Positions 20,142-33,482 of a stretch of 64,000 nt of DNA are shown piece after piece. The notes under the pieces were generated by a model that saw only the letters and a list, made by a program, of their open reading frames with translations, was not told the DNA's origin and did not search any database. Position 1 is the stretch's first letter, and each line of letters begins with the position of its first letter. Made by a program: the position numbers and the translations under genes. Source of the DNA: Aulostomus chinensis (taxonomy: Eukaryota; Chordata; Actinopteri; Syngnathiformes; Aulostomidae); the NCBI GenBank assembly GCA_037954235.1, contig JBBMOA010000015.1, positions 5,263,001-5,327,000 on the forward strand. Reading direction: 5' to 3'.

Positions 20142-23100
20142 ATGAGTCAGAGGACGGAGCGACGTGGGATACATGTCGACCAGTCAGACCTGCTTTGCAA
20201 AAAGGGATGCGGTTACTATGGTAACGCAGCATGGCAGGGCCTGTGCTCCAAATGCTGGAGGGAGGAGTACCAGCGGGTACGCCAGAAACAGATCCAGGAT
20301 GATTGGGCCTTGGCAGAAAAGTAAGACCTTCTGTTGCATCCTCGCAAGTCTAGAAAAAAACAAACAAAAAAAACCCAGAACCATCCATCCTCCTGTAAGA
20401 TGCTGTAAACAAGTCTGAACGACGGCAGATAAACAGAGACATTACGTGTACTTTGCTTGTACATTGACCAGTTTTTGCTCCTGTGCCATTTTTAACGACT
20501 CTCATCAAATTTCCATCATTTTAGGTTACAGCGAGAGGAGGAAGCAGCATATGCCAGTAGTCACGGGGTGCAAACCCAGTCCACAGCCCCACCACCGCAC
20601 CCCGTTCATACCTCTCTTGGACCCTTTTCCAAGTTTGAAGAGAAGAAAACCAATGAGAAGACGAGGAAAGTGACAACTGTTAAGAAGTTCTTCAGTCCTT
20701 CATCACGTACAGCTCCCAAAAAAGGTACAACGCTTGGGACTCCACCAGGCTCTCAGTAACAGGCTAGAAAAATAGGATCAAATATTTATGACGTACAAGA
20801 TCACGTCCAGTAGATCGCTATCATTTGAACAACACCATTTTCCTGCTGTGTGATAACTAGGTCAAAAGGTAAGATGATCAAGGTTGATTCGCCACTCTGG
20901 TCCTGACTGAAGTATTTATAAACTTTGACATGGGTTACATACATTTTTAAATCTATTGTGCTTATTGTACCACAATAATGTTTATATTTTTGGTTTTTGT
21001 GAAAAATTGTTTCACGATGTTCTCGATGGACTGCCACCAGTTTGGTTTAGACCTTCAAGTTCCCTGAGGATGAATTCTCCTCTGCGCTGCATTTGGGAGC
21101 TGAGACCTGCAGAGGCGAGCTGATCTGGCTAGTTAGCGTAGCACAATGACTGGTAGTGGGTGGGAAGTGTTAGCATACGTCTGTCAGGCTCCTACAGATA
21201 CCAAAACTGTAGTTCCTCTTTGGTGTATTTTGGTTTTTGAGAGAAGTGTTTGTGATGACCTCTGACAGAGGCACTCTATGCTAACACTTCCCACCCACTG
21301 CTACTCATTGCACTGAGCTGACTAACCGTTTCTGTGGGTCTCAGCTTCTCAATGCACAGAAGAAGCTCTCTGTTGTTGCAAACAAAGAGCTGACAAAAGG
21401 TTCTTTCTAGTTTCATCATTCCAGTTATGTCCCACTTTGGTTGATGCCTGTAAAACAAACAACAAGCTTCTGTCGTGAGAATAATTTTTTTTCAAATGTA
21501 CTTGTTTCTTTGACAGAAACTCAGGAGGGTAAGACAACCAGCCCATCCATTAGCCGTCATGCTAGCTTTGATACCGATCAAGTATCCAAGGACTTTGTGG
21601 ACTTCTTGAAAAACCTCCAGAAACCGGGCCGGGAGATCCAGAAACAATGCAGAGCCTTTATTGTCAACATGTCCAGCAAGAAGGTCTGTTGTCCTCAGAA
21701 ATCCATCAACGCTTTTACCTGGAGTGATGTCACAATAGTCAACAATAATCAATGAGCCCGTGCGCTGTTTTCACGACCTTTATCAGCTTTTTAACTTGTT
21801 GTTTTGACAGGACCTCGGTGCTGACGAGCTGTCCGAGTGTGTTCAGGATTTCTACCAGAACATGGCTGACCGCTTGATGAGCCACTTCAAAGGTTGACGG
21901 AGAGCTGGTTCAGTTGATGTTTCTGTTTTTGCTGTTTATATTTTTTTGCTACGACCTTCACACAATAAACCTGTAACTTTGAACAACGACTGCACCCACA
22001 AATTCTCAACTCATTATCAATCCATATTTACTGCTGATGAACTGAATCGTCCACCTGCCTCATACATATGTCGTTGCTAACTAGCATCCACGAGGCCTCA
22101 TTTGTTCTCATTTCGCACTGTGCACATTTGCACTGTTGTCTTTTTGTCAGTCACGTCATTGTTTGTTTACTGACACACATACGCCATCCGTGTTGTCCAT
22201 ATACTCGGCCAATAAAGCTGATTCTGTTTCTTAAAAATATGAAATTGAAACACAAAGTGCATCCACACATTTGACTTTATCCAGGTCCAGGTTCCACCAC
22301 CACAGATGACGAATGAAGTTTAGTTTGACTAATGAAGTCAGTCAATCTTTGTTCTCTAGGCTCCTCCGAGTCCGTTGAGCAGGTGATGGACCAAGTGGAA
22401 AAGTACATCATGACTCGTCTGTATAAGAGTGTGTTTTGTCCGGAAACCACCGATGATGAGAAGAAAGATTTAGCCACACAGAACAGAATAAGGTGGGTGT
22501 CTCAGGGGGACGTTCAGCCCACTCCCGTTCTGTAGTGAAGCATTTGTACATGAAGTCAGGTTCCTCTGTCTGTACTTTTCTCTTCTTCACTTCATTTCAG
22601 GTTTCTTTTTTAAAGAATGTCATCGATTCTCTTTTAACTGATTCTTAGTTCAGCAAGAGGCAGTCAGCACCATTTTAACCTGACTGCATTTACACCTGGT
22701 ATTGGCAATCAACCAATTAACTAGACTAGTGCAGGCTCCACAGTGGACAGTTACCGCGTCTCAGACTCCTCAGACGTCTGCAGCACAGAGTGAGAACACC
22801 GCGGCTGGCGTGGAGTCTCGTGACCCATCTGGTAACTACATTCACATGACCAAGGGCTCGTCTGTCAGTCCCATTCTTCCACCTTCAATCACTAATTGGA
22901 TTGTAAACTTTAAATGGCAAACAGAGGAGGGAGTTTTTGATTTTTGAAAAGTAGTAGTATTTTGTGAGTAACGCGATGGAAGGAGGAATACACATCTGTT
23001 TTAGGGCGGGTCTTGGTTTCAGCTTCATGTCGTCCTATCTTTCACCTTTGACTCTTTCAGCCGTGCCATTGATGTTTCTTTGTGATGCTCACCCTTTGTT

Positions 23101-24739
23101 GTTGCAAGCCTGAAAAGCTTTGTTTGATCTTACGTAAGAAGGAGAAACAGGCTGATTGTAGTTTGTCTGTGTTGCAGGGCTTTGCACTGGGTGACCATCC
23201 AGATGCTGTGTGTGTCCATGGACGAGGAGATCCCTGAAGTCTCTGAGAATGTTGTCAAAGCTATAACAGGTCAGAACACGTCTTTCTGTGCGTCTATGCT
23301 GAATTCCCGTTCTTATCTTTGTAAAATATTCATGGACATAAAACATTTCCTGGCTCCTGCGTTCCAAAATGCAATTCTTAAATTCCCAATTTCCAACTGA
23401 AATCCCCATCACAGTTTTCAAAAGTCCACATTGACATTTTCACATTGTTATACCTGTTCAGGTTTAAAAAATAATACTAAAATTATTCATCATCCATCTA
23501 AACAGTGAATTTATTGTTTTTTTGTCCATCAGTCAAACGCTTGCTGACTGAACTCGATGATTCGAGTTCAGATGATTACATGCTAGTCCGTCCCCTGACC
23601 TTCGTGTCCCTCTGGCTGTTGCAGATATCATTGAGATGGACTCAAAGAGGGTTCCTCGGGACAAACTAGCGTGCATCACACGCTGCAGTAAGCACATCTT
23701 CAGCGCCATTAGGATCACCAAGAACGAGCCGGCCTCAGCTGACGACTTTCTCCCTGCACTCATTTACATCGTGCTCAAGGCTAACCCTCCACGACTCCAG
23801 TCTAACATCCAGTACATCACCCGCTTCTGCAACCCCAGCAGGCTGATGACTGGCGAGGATGGATACTACTTCACCAACTTGGTACGTGTTTGTTTCCTCG
23901 TCCAGACTTTATGAAATGTAAGCGACAGGCCTCTGGTTCGGCAGGGGTTCGTTCAAAGTCAGTGATGGCGAGCTGCAAAGTCACAGCCTTTTCTATATTA
24001 ATAAAGTTGGAGCAACTTAAGAACAGAGTCCCTAAATAACAAAAGGACTACTGAACTAGAACGTAGTTACCATGAGGTAATCTAATGTAATTAATATCTT
24101 TGTCAATAATGGATCACATGACTTCTTGTATGTAAAAGAGAGGCATCACCTTATTCTGCAGAGGGGATGGTTCCGCCATTTGAGATGTACTGGGAATGAA
24201 AATAATACTTCACAGTATTTCTACTAGTTTCTGTCCACCACTGGGTGAGATGTCCGCATATTAAACACAAACGCTCCAACAAGCCAGTCGTGACCTGGAT
24301 GTCCTCTGTGTTTGTGCAGTGCTGCGCGGCGGCCTTCATTGAGAAGTTGGACGCTCAGTCCCTCAACCTTTCACCGGAGGAATTTGAGCGCTACATGTCA
24401 GGCCAAGCCTCGCCACGATTCACCAGCTCCGAGGATGACTGGCCCCACACCGGCCCCGCAGCCGGCGTGACTGCCTCCAACCCCGTCCTGGCTCAGCTCA
24501 ATCACAACCTGGAACTGCTGTCAGGCCTCAGCAGCCGGCAGGAGACGCTGATGGAGGCAGCTCAGAGCCTGCAGGCCGACCTCCTGGCCTGGCCCAACAG
24601 TGTGCAGAGGGAGGTGCAAGGCATCCTGGAGAAATACCCCCTAGAGATTCTGTCCTGTACAGTTTCTGCCATTGATGCCAACAACATGGACAATGACCAT
24701 CTGCCCCCACCTCTCTCCCCCCAGATGTTTGCTGGATAG
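20142..24739 (+). CDS. rabgef1: Rab5 GDP/GTP exchange factor RABGEF1 (Rabex-5)
   Basis: RABGEF1 activates Rab5 on early endosomes, working with Rabaptin-5, and binds ubiquitin through an A20-type zinc finger. Eight coding exons with matching phases: 20142-20320, 20525-20724, 21517-21683, 21811-21892, 22360-22492, 23178-23269, 23625-23881 and 24320-24739 (TAG), giving 509 residues against about 491 in human. The A20 finger has Cys19, 23, 35 and 38 with Tyr25-Tyr26. A basic, Ser-rich linker follows, then a helical bundle from about residue 150, with the VPS9 catalytic core at about 235-385. Its key residues are visible: Asp324 (ADDFLP), Tyr365 and Thr368 (GYYFTNL). The C-terminal Rabaptin-5-binding helix LNHNLELLSGLSSRQETL is present. 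The ATG at 20142 is the family start. The gene converges on kcnj6. All key residues are intact. Confidence 0.97.
21079..21366. mobile_element. Fold-back (palindromic) element, about 110-bp arms, probable MITE
   Basis: The left arm (21079-21193) and right arm (21260-21366) are inverted copies of each other. Both contain AGTGGGTGGGAAGTGTTAGCAT (21157-21178 on the plus strand; its complement at 21278-21299), together with GAGCTGAGACC and CTGTCAG blocks in the same order. A spacer of about 65 bp separates them. It sits in rabgef1 intron 2. Single arms of the same family are seen near 14925-15025 and 50340-50405. Confidence 0.75.
22120..22235 (+). repeat. Short LINE 3'-tail-like relic
   Basis: GCACATTTGCACTGTTGTC...CCAATAAAGCTGATTCTG matches the 3' tails common in teleost LINE copies. 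A similar tail, GGCAAATAAAGCTGATTCTG, occurs at about 28650-28670. Family assignment is uncertain. Confidence 0.4.
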
Positions 24740-27700
24740 TGGAGTCTTAAAAAAAAAAAAAAAAAAAACAAACACCTCACAAACAGCAAAGGTGCTTTTG
24801 CTTTGAAAATTCTGTGCAATACAGTTGTTTAGAGTCTGAAGGTAACGTGCAATTCTCCCGAACTTCCTCTGCACCGTAGCGACACGTTTCCACACACGTC
24901 CACATTTAGTCCTGAATTTCGGGTTCCATACAATTTTCAAACACCTAAACGTGGAATATCTGCAGAGAGAGAGAGAGAGAGAGAGAGACGTAACTACGGG
25001 AAGAGCATAAGCCTGTCACTCCTCGCTTGTTACTTTGTCTTCACCGTACTCGGTTGATCCAGAATAGGAGACTGAAAGTACGTATGTGGAAACGTGGCAT
25101 TTATGTGGAAACGCAGCATGTATGTGGAAACGTGGCATGTATGTGGAAACGTGGCATGTATGTGGAAACGTGGCATGTATGTGCCACGTGTGAGCATTCA
25201 GCTGAATCTCCAGTTCATTCCACACTCCAAACAAAGAAGGGCAGCGTATTTTCTATTCGTGTGTATTTCTCAGTACGATTTCAGTTTACACTCAAGTTGT
25301 AGAAGAAGCTACTAAGAGCACTCGTGACACTGAAACTCTGAGAGTTCGTCAAGGTAACGGTGGTGCTGTAAGAAGTGTTTACGTCACAGATTGCTTGTCT
25401 TGGTTCAACAGCTACAGTGAAACCATGGACAGGTTGGTACGGCATCATTAGCTGCACTAAAGACCAGTTTTAAATGGGTTCAGTGATGGGTCATTCATGG
25501 TTAACCCTGATCAATCACTCGCATTTAAAAATAAAAATCTGTTCTAAATTTTATTTTATTGGCTCAACTAGTTATGTAGTCATCAGGATCTCCTTCTCCT
25601 TGGTGACCTGGGTGTCACAATTTAAAACTCAGTATTAAAAACAATTCTCAAAGCATGATGCAAAAGAACAAAACAGCAAAAAAAAAAAAAAAAAATACTT
25701 ACAGTGACGCGTACTGAAAGTCATCAACCCCAAAGGCATCGATTTCAAGTGTTTTAACAAATTAAGAAGACATTAAATTATGTCGCTGCTGTACGAAAAT
25801 GGACAATGAAGTAATTGGCTCATTATCGTCAAAGCGAGCTTCACTGTGCTGGGCGGTTGAGCGGCTCCTACTTCAGCCAGCGCGAATACACTCCTCCTCC
25901 GTCTCGTATTCCCTCCTGATCGGTGCTTCAATAATCCTAAACCATTGATGATGTCATGGACCAGGTAGCATCAAGCATCTGCATCCATAGCTGGGATTCT
26001 CTGTTTTTTGTTGTTTTTTTTTTTTACTTTTATGAAGGGAATAGATAAGATTAGAAGTTCCAAAGTTATAAAACATTTTTCTAAATCCTAAGTTTTTTTT
26101 AAAATTATTTTTAGTGGGGGGTGGCTTTTATGACCTTTGAGGTTAAATCGCGTGTTAAATAAGTGTTAAAGGGGTTTCTTTCTTTTTTTTCTTTATTTTT
26201 TGGTACAGTTTATTGTGCGTTTTCATGATTGTCTGCATGTTTTTGGTGTTTTCATTGTTTGGTGTTGTGTTGTGTTCCTCCATCTGGGCTTCACTGTCTC
26301 CTCTCGACACACAAAATACTTCTACAAACTTAGTTTTTAGCTTCCTATTAGCGGTGATAAAAGTATCATCAAAACCGGTATCTCCTCACATTCTGTTGAT
26401 GTGTTTTTAAAAAAAAAAAAAAAAATTCCCTGAGCTGAAACACCTGGATGTAGAGGCTCACCAGGTTGTCACCTCAGTGTTTTAGTTGGCCGATGATGGC
26501 GGTTTCATAGCTGGCAGGTAAGACGGCACCGACCGACACCCGTCTGAGTCTGCTGAGAGCAGTGTGATGTGTTCATGTCGCCACGTGACGGTTTGGTATT
26601 TCTGTCTGGACCTGTTGGTGGGCCTGTTACGAGCTCCATGAATGCGGCTGTAAGGCGGTCACACATGTCGTCAAATCTTTGTCTGGTGTTTTATTCTGTT
26701 TAGAAAGAACTTTTAAGATTTTGCTCCATTTTTTGGGGGGGGGGGGGGGGGGGTTGACGATACCTTAGCAGGTTTTATGCAAGGAGGGAGACGCTCAGAC
26801 TACTGCACCGATTGAAGTCTCTAAGTACTTAAAAATACTGTGGCTGAGTACTAGAGAGGGGCGGGGCATCAGGAAGTATTAACTGAATTTGATTTGTGTG
26901 CTGTAATCGCTGCTAGATCCTTGTTTTGTAGCTCGTTGGGTTTCCCTCAGTGTGCTTGTCTACTGTAGAAACATTCACAAACACTAATCAAACAAAGATG
27001 GAAAGAAACCTCATGGCGCAGACGTGGACATAAACGCGCGCTTCTACGCGAAGACACAGGACTTAAAAAAAAAAATGTGTTTGCAGTCACGCAACTTCTT
27101 TTTTTTTTAAAGCAAATGTGAACAATTGATTATGTATGAAAACAAAGCAGGTGATTTTTGATTCGAAGTTAACGTCAATTAAATGTGTGTTAATCACCAA
27201 AGACGGATGATGTTGGAATGTGATTTAACAACAACAATGACGACTGTAATAAAAACATTATTGTTTGAGTGAAATAAAGGTTACAAGGTCAGAGGAAAGC
27301 AACATGAAACAAGAGTGGATTTCCTTTTTTTTTTCTTGCTGGCTGTTAGCGAGAGAAAAAAACCTGCTGTGTTTATTCGGTAAAAGCAAACCGAACCAAC
27401 ATAATTAGATTCCTGCGGTGGAAAAGGACGCGCGAACCTGGTCTTCAACATGATTCTGGTTCTGATGGTTGTGTGGCCGGTCTCTACGCGGGTCCTCGTG
27501 ACGGACTGAGGCCCCTGTGTTCTTCAGAAGTCCTGGACGGAGGTCAGAAATCCACCTCGCACCTTCCGGAGCTGAGCTGGTCTTTAATGATCGAAGCTTC
27601 GGTTGTTTTTGCTGTTTTTTTGTGTGTATTTTTTTTCCCCATTAAAAAAAAACCCAAAACAATTCTACAGAAAATCTCCAGCACGATTCTCCATTATTTG

Positions 27701-29025
27701 GATTATCATCATGAGAAAAGACCACATGTCACAGCAGAATAGGATGACTTTTTCTTTTTGCTTGTGACCTTTTGATTTTGAGCCATGTAGAACACCACGT
27801 TGTTGTTTTTTTAATTTGTTAAAATCATTGTTATTATTTGCCCATAAAACAGGACTTGGTGCACCAGCGTTGAGTCGGCAGGAATGACCCTGTGTCACTA
27901 AACGCAGTCCCTATTTAACGGCGTGTTGTCAACGACTCCATATTTATTCTGATTAATTAGCACTGTGAGCAGCAGCGGCGTGAGCCTCCCACATCGCATT
28001 GAATAACCGATATTTATTATGAATTTATTCTCACTTTGCACTCTGCATCCTTCTTGCACTATTATCATGTACATTGTTGTCTACTATGAACACGACTATC
28101 AAGTGTTCTGTCTACTTATTTGTTCATAACTGTTCTAAATATTTCTTTACGTTTCGCCAGATGGCTTGTTTTAGGTTTAGTGTGTGTTTAAGTACTTGGC
28201 GTTTAAGTGCTGTGGGAAATCTCAAGTCAAACGCCTCGTGGTAAAACTGTCCATAGCGACCGTTTCCTTTCAATCAACCAACCACGAAGTGATTTGCATG
28301 TCTGGGAAGTAAAACCGGAGGTTCTCAGCTCATCCATCATCACAAAAGGTCCTTGAGAGGCACGGAACGCGCGGCTCTGTGGATGCATTTGTTATTCAAA
28401 GGTACCACAAGGAGATGGTGCAAGGAAATAAGACTGCGACACCCCTGCAGTGTGAACACACACACCATCGTGTGATGGGACCATAGGACAGTGGGTGAGG
28501 GGCCAGGGTTTATAAACCAGAACCGGAGAACCCTGTCTATGAGTTTGTGTCAGGACATCCGTGTGGTGGGATCTTCGTATCCTCCCAGGTGTTAATAAAA
28601 CCTCGAGTTGCCACCTCTCAGCTGAGCCTTTTAAACGTACACATAGTTGGCAAATAAAGCTGATTCTGATGGATGGAGAACGACACCCTGATAGACGGCT
28701 AACGGGAGATGAGATGAAACACAGACGAACACAAGCGAAGCAGTAATTACAAACCCAGGAAAGAAAAACAGCGTCATCATTGTGCAATTTACGGTTTATT
28801 TATTTTTGATACTGTTGGGTGATGTGAGGGATTTTTGGAAACAGAAACAGCGACTTCCTCTCTCCAGCCTCCAATGTGCAAAAGTGACAAAATGTAGTTT
28901 TAAAGGGCCGTTGTCTGAAGTCAGTCGGTCATGGCTTCTCAAGGAGTTGTACTGTAGACGTGTAGCATTTATCATCTGGGGAAGAACTTTGCATTGGTTT
29001 AAACTAGAGATTGCATCCATTGAGA

Positions 29026-29056
<31 letters not shown>

Positions 29057-29633
29057 GCGCGCGTGTGCATGTGTGTTCTTCTAACATCAGTATATACACA
29101 ATACAAGATAAATTATCTGCAGATAATGTTTATACATGCTGATATATTTCTGAAAAACCAAAAAAAAAGTGAAAGCTTTATACATAGAGTAGGGAATAGA
29201 ATATGTACACAGCTAACCTAAATGATTTAGTATCAAACATCTTTCAAATATTCACACCGCAACAAAACCAATAATTCAAAACATTTTATAGTATATACAA
29301 AAATACTTATGCAAATGCCCCTAAGAATATTTGAATAGAAAAAATAACAGGAATCTCATCAGGAGGACATCACATCGTATTCGAAACATGCACTTGCCGC
29401 CAAGGGTTTGCAGGTCAGTGGTGGTCACGTGTCTCGGTGTTTTATTGTTGTTTGGGGATGGGGGTGTCGGGTGGGGGTGGGGGTGGGGTCACTGTGATTC
29501 ACTGAGAGAAAGCTGATCTGGGTGCAGGGATACTTGGTCTACTGTGCTCATTGGTCCTCTGTTGGTCCCTCAAACTCTGACACCAGAGAGTCGGACGTAT
29601 CCAGTTCAAAAAACTACGAGCCTTCAACACTCG
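24740..29633. other. Intergenic and 3'UTR region between convergent rabgef1 and kcnj6
   Basis: It begins with the rabgef1 3'UTR and ends with the kcnj6 3'UTR; I could not place either polyadenylation site. It holds (GA)n at 24965-24988, a minisatellite at 25082-25182, a G19 run at 26735-26753, a LINE-tail-like stretch (28020-28140) and (TG)n at about 29026-29052. The open frames present have no recognisable domains. I see no further gene. Confidence 0.5.
25082..25182 (+). repeat. Minisatellite, 19-bp unit, about five copies
   Basis: The unit GTATGTGGAAACGTGGCAT repeats five times. The second unit has TT for GT at its start and CGCAGC for CGTGGC; the others are almost identical. A sixth, partial unit ends in GTATGTGCCACGTG. 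Read on the minus strand it encodes a repeated HVSTYMPRF, an artefact. Confidence 0.9.
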
Positions 29634-32600
29634 CTACACTTTGGACTCACTCTCCATGTTGGTGATCTCTCCGTTCCTCTCAGTCTGTGGACTCTTCACC
29701 TGCTCGTCCAGGCTGGTCTTTGTCTCCTGACACTCCTGCTCGGACTCTGGCAGCCCCTGCTGGCTCAGCTTACTGGCCAGCGACCAGGTCAGAGGCAGCC
29801 GGCTGCGGTTGGTCATGTCAGCCAGCTCTTTGGCACTGCAGGCGGGTGTGTTGGTTTCGTAGATATCGTGGAAACTGTTGTAGTCCACCTCGTAGAAGCC
29901 GTCCTCCAGGGTCAGGACCGGCGTGAAGCGGTAGCCCCACTTGATCTCGCTGCTGACGTACGAGCTTCTTGCCTGGCACGTCATACCTGGAGACGCACGA
30001 GAACACATGTGAACGTATGGAACAAACGCAGCTTCGGTTTTTCCTCCGTCAGTCTTTGATAAAACTACATGTGGAAAAAGGGGGAAGTGATGTGGTGTTT
30101 CTGTCCGTGTCCTACTATCCTGTGCCCCTCCCCCACACCCACTCTGATGAAACACAGTAGATTGTGATACAATTTTGACTGACGTTTAATCGACAGACAT
30201 TTAAACACAAGGAAGCTGACGCAGCATCGCTGATCAACCCTCAAAAACACCAATTAATGAATCACTATGAACACAGTCGTGTTGTCGCTTTTAACGTTGT
30301 CTCAGTACATCAGGCCAATACATAAATCTAATAATAATAATAATAATAATGATAATTTTGTAAGTTTGTATATTTTTTAAACAATTTTTTGGTGTGAAGT
30401 TCAAGTAGTTTCTTTTTTTTTTTGCCATTAAGGCATTTAGGTAAAACATTTAAAAAATAATATTTCATGTTGCTTTTTTTTTTAAAAATGTCCACATTAA
30501 TAGTAACAATACTAATAATTATGATTATTGCTATTATTGACATCATCATCATTGTCTGATTTTTTTGGGGGGGGGGGTCGAATCTTGTAATTCGACTGAT
30601 TTTGTTCAAAAGCGCAGGAGAACACGAGTAAAGCAAGAAATTATTTAAAATTAGTGAGAAAACGGTAAAAAAAAAAAATTAACAAAAAAGGACCAAGAAA
30701 TGTCTTCAATAACAATACTTGATTGAAAGTGCACAGCTAAAGCTCAGATCCGTGTTACTCTCTTGCGTTGGAAAAACTCAAGATTTAAATGGAAGAGAAA
30801 TTACACAACGCCACATTTTGACCCCCCGACCCTAGATTGAGAAGCCTTCTCTCGTGGGGTGTGCTCACGCTGATGCCGTGTGTTGCTGTTCATGCCGATG
30901 TTGTTGTTATCCTCTCGTTAATCTCTGCCTCCACACCAGTACCAATAGCACCTCTCTTTTTTTTTTTTTTCCTAATAAAGTCACTCAGGATGTTCCTGGG
31001 TGTGGATCGTCTCGCTGAGGTTGAACAGGGAGTGTCACAGCTTTCTGTCCGGCACTTGTTGTTAAAAGGTCATATTTCCTGAAATGTACGTGTTTACATT
31101 CTTATGTGCTGTAGATTTATTTAGCCCGTTTGCTCTGCAGGTCTAAATATTGTTGGCAGGCCTCCATTTTCCTCTCGCTGTCCTCCTGTGTCAAACTCTC
31201 CAGTTTGCATATAATATGAAGCAAAAGGGTTTAGCCAGAGGTCATCACTCTCGGCTTCACAACAGAAAGCTTGTCCTAAGCAGGTTCCACTAAATTATTA
31301 ATCGCACGGTACAAACTCCTAGCCTGAGAGAATAGAAACGTGCTGGCGCCAGCTTTTTACTGAAAATCCAGATAATTCTGGGAGACACGCCTGGAACACC
31401 AGCACGACAACCTCACATCTGTCCAGGTGCCACAGATCTGAAACCCTTTTCAGAGCCACTCGTCTGGTGTTTTGATTTTCTCAGCGAGCTCTCTGGCTCC
31501 GCTGCGCCAAGGGAACGGTCCTCTGTGGGACTCGACAGCTGCTCAAAGCAGCCTCCTTATGTCGCTCCAACCGATTACCACGCGTCTACGACATATTTTC
31601 ACTGGAGTCAGCTCAGTACATTTGTTCTTAGTCGTGTCTTTAAGAGGACATTGGCGGATAAACTCCACTGAGTCTATATGACAGATGATCCCAAGTGCGC
31701 GTCACGCTGTAGAAATTCTGTGCACGGTGAGATTTCAATCCATCATCCCCTCCAGATGGTTTGAACTCGCGCAGGCTGCCAGTGTTTTGATTGAATATTA
31801 TTTCTCAAAAGTAAATTTGCCTCAGCGATTCTGAGAGATGTAAATTGGTTCGATGAAACTGCATTATTATGAGGAACAGTTCCGCGTATCGTGAGTTACA
31901 CAGGCAGCCGTGCTGGAACAGAGGCACGGGGCTTTAATTTCTGTCCCGGATCCCAGGAAGATCCTGAAACATTCTGTCAGAACAGTCGTGAGGTTCAAGT
32001 CATTTAGATTTGTATTTTAATTGATGCGTGAAAGTGCATTATTTTTGACGCACGACAGCTTTTACTTGATCTCACTGTTGCTGAGAAGTGAGATCCTGCT
32101 GTCAGTAAGTGAGGCTCAGTGAAAGCACCACGAGGTTCATAGGTTGCTGCTTTTTTTTTCTTAGATAAACATTTCATCACGTGTTTAAAAAAAAAAAAAA
32201 ATACATGCAAACACAGGAAAAGGCCAAGACTGACTACAAAATACTGCTAATTGGACCTTTTAACAGCAGTCAATTTGACATGCAGGTGTTGCTGATGAAG
32301 TCGTTAGACACAGAACCAAGACCCTGGTGCCACTCAACGGAGCGAGGCCCACATTAATGTTATCCGTCACACCTGTTTTCAAGTGTCTAAATGGCAGCTT
32401 CACGAGGGTGGTATTTACTGGCATATTTCAGTCTGTAGAACTCCATGTTAGAATATCTTAAGCTTGTGTACACCGCTGACCTTCTGTCTGGCATTTAAAC
32501 CCGTTAACTCTGAGGTGGGGGAACCGGACGGTCAGCGATAGTTACATGCAGGTCTTAGGCTACTTGATGACTCTGATGGCTCACCTGTGGCCTCCACCAT

Positions 32601-33482
32601 CCCCTCCAGGATCACAACAATCTCCAACTCCTCCTTTGCCAGATGGGCTTGCGAGATGTCCCAGAAGGGGCTGTTTTGATTAATCTCATGGCAGATGATG
32701 AGCGGAGACACGAGGAACAGCCGGTCGTCTCCCGTGTTATAACCCACATTTATGTCCGTCTGGTTCAGGGGGATGAACTCCCCTTCCTTGGTTTGCTTTG
32801 ACTTGATTAGCTTGGCCCTGATTGAAGCCTCAACGATGTGCGAGTTTCGGAGGTCTCCAACTCTGAACATCAGGCACAGCCGTCCATCTCGCATGGAGAT
32901 GACCGCATTGGTGGAAAACACTAGTGTCTCAGCTCGCTTCTTGGGCTGCGAGATCTTCACAAACATGCAACCAACCATGAAGGCATTCACAATAGATCCC
33001 AGCACTGACTGGACTAACAGCAGAACTATTCCCTCGGGGCATTTGTCCGTGATGACCCTATATCCATAACCGATAGTGGTCTCTGTCTCAATGGAGAACA
33101 GGAAGGCTGATACGAACCCATTGAGGTTATTAACACAAGGAGTCCACTGGTTGTCTGCTATATGGTCCAGATCACCTCGGAGGTACGCGATAAGCCACCA
33201 CATGAAGCCAAAGAAGAGCCATGTGACCGTGTACACCAACACAAAGATGAAGAGATTGAACCTCCATTTGAGATCTACCAGCGTGGTGAAAATGTCTGTC
33301 AGGTAGCGGTAAGTCTCTCGAACGTTTCCGTGATGGACGTTGCACTTCCCGTCTTTCTGGACGTACCGCTGGATCCTCTTTGCTCTGTCCATTTCGGCCA
33401 ACTGTTTGGGCAAGTCCTCCCGGGCCTGCTTTGGCAACTTGGGCTGTCTGATGATGGATGGGCTCTCCACATCCTGCTCCAT
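29634..33482 (-). CDS. kcnj6: G-protein-gated inward rectifier K+ channel GIRK2 (Kir3.2)
   Basis: KCNJ6 forms homo- or heterotetrameric K+ channels opened by G-beta-gamma and PIP2, giving slow inhibitory currents in neurons. Coding exons: 33482-32585 (within exon 33505-32585; donor GCCACAG/GTGAGC) and 29986-29634 (acceptor TCTCCAG). The joined codon gives EATG-MTCQARSSY and a protein of 416 residues against 423 in human. TM1 is at about 74-100, the pore at TETTIGYGYR with GYG at 138-140, and TM2 at about 152-175 with Asn166 at the rectification position. QPKKRAETLVFS starts the cytoplasmic domain. The protein ends ESKV, the PDZ-binding tail of the long GIRK2 form. MEQDVESP at the start corresponds to human residue 17 onward, so the first 16 human residues are absent. 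A longer in-frame extension upstream of 33505 crosses a strong acceptor (TTTCCTGTTTTGTAG) and is intron. Confidence 0.96.
29987..32584. other. kcnj6 intron between the two coding exons
   Basis: This 2.6-kb intron interrupts the cytoplasmic domain at the site conserved in GIRK genes. It contains (AAT)n at about 30330-30350 and several A/T runs. No repeat family or extra exon was recognised. Confidence 0.6.

Noticed and set aside
29544..30059. 171-codon plus-strand open frame
   Set aside because: It is antisense to the kcnj6 terminal exon, which has a certain identity.
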